Assembly: GCA_002284615.2 (NCBI GenBank)
Contig: MU069463.1
Coordinates: 648,327-667,681, forward strand
Direction: 5' to 3'
Source: Dunaliella salina
Taxonomy: Eukaryota > Chlorophyta > Chlorophyceae > Chlamydomonadales > Dunaliellaceae
Length of the DNA stretch: 19,355 nt
Both the position numbers and the translations under genes were made by a program. Below, in pieces: positions 18,890-19,355 of this stretch. Under the pieces are notes generated by a model. That model was not told the DNA's origin. It worked only from the letters and a program-made list of their open reading frames with translations, and ran no database searches. The first letter of the stretch is position 1, and each line of letters starts with the position of its first letter.

Positions 18890-18969
18890 CTTGGCAAGGC
18901 AAGATCAACCAAGGGGCTTGGCAAGGCAAGATCAACCAAGGGGCTTGGCAAGGCAAGATCAACCAAGGG
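18890..18969. repeat. 27-bp minisatellite, three units
   Basis: CTTGGCAAGGCAAGATCAAC plus CAAGGGG repeats at 18890, 18917 and 18944, the last unit slightly short. The units are identical, so the expansion is recent. The period is a multiple of three, leaving several frames open, but the host frame (18700-19071) has no recognisable protein. Confidence 0.95.
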
Positions 18970-19144
18970 CAAGGGGTGGCTTCATGCTCCAGAAGCACAA
19001 AAATGCCAAAGTGCAAGAGCCAAAATACGAGTGCAGGCTCCCCATCCCAGGTCGTATGTTTTGGTAAATGAAGGCGCGTTCAACACTAGTGTGCTGAAAG
19101 ACTTAAAAAAAAAAAGCAAACAGGGGAAAAGCAGCAAAATCATG

Positions 19145-19225
19145 TAGAAAGGGAAAAGTCTCCTTGCATCAATCAAGGAAAGAGAGACACATGGGCTTTG
19201 ATCCTTAAAGCCCATGTGTTGTCTC
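19145..19225 (-). repeat. R copy joined to a strong hairpin
   Basis: On the minus strand CTTTCCTTGATTGATGCAAG GAGACTTTTCCC matches the R core. Next to it, ACACATGGGCTTT (19187-19199) pairs perfectly with AAAGCCCATGTGT (19207-19219) across a 7-base loop. GAGA/TCTC flanks extend the stem with a small bulge. Confidence 0.7.
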
Positions 19226-19247
19226 CCTCATCAGAAAAGCGGTATGT

Positions 19248-19355
<108 letters not shown>

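Noticed and set aside
18700..19071. 123-residue + strand frame over the 27-bp minisatellite
   Set aside because: No domain, no start context worth noting, and several frames are equally open because of the repeat period. Not called as a gene.

Overview
This is eukaryotic nuclear DNA: short coding exons with GT-AG junctions sit in a sea of long introns, tandem arrays, microsatellites and decayed transposable elements. The style (Pro/Gln- and polyQ-rich coding exons, abundant CA repeats, moderate GC, algal-type RNase H/nuclease retroelements) suggests a chlorophyte green alga of the Chlamydomonadales, perhaps Dunaliella-like. That assignment is inferred from style alone.

Region 1 (1-4633, + strand) is the 3' half of a gene that I read as CstF64 (cleavage stimulation factor 64 kDa subunit). 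Three exons (about 41-186, 2631-2919, 4521-4633) join in compatible phases. They give a Pro/Gln-rich hinge followed by the short C-terminal helical domain and a stop. Both introns are swollen by tandem arrays, and several of these arrays contain copies of the splice junctions themselves: donor-like copies after each donor, and six copies of intron end plus exon start before the second exon.

Region 2 (4634-9635) has no intact gene that I can see. It holds a decayed + strand coding relic (5210-6245) interrupted by an 84-bp near-perfect palindrome, a CA microsatellite, a possible inverted-repeat-bounded element (8227-8727), and copies of a short dispersed repeat called 'R' here.

Region 3 (9636-11732, possibly with 16781-16960, - strand) carries Gln-rich exons of a gene I do not recognise. 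One exon encodes about four copies of a unit joining a polyQ tract to a conserved linker. An upstream acidic/Gln-rich exon at 16781-16960 could belong to the same gene, with the transposon block in a roughly 5-kb intron.

Region 4 (12280-16395) is that transposon block. It holds a frameshifted retroelement relic with RNase H and nuclease-like C-terminal parts, then the nuclease end of a second related copy. The second copy is split by a 630-bp non-autonomous element with hAT-like termini.

Region 5 (16961-19355) is mostly degenerate tandem repeats, a 27-bp minisatellite, an R copy beside a strong hairpin, and a terminal CA microsatellite.
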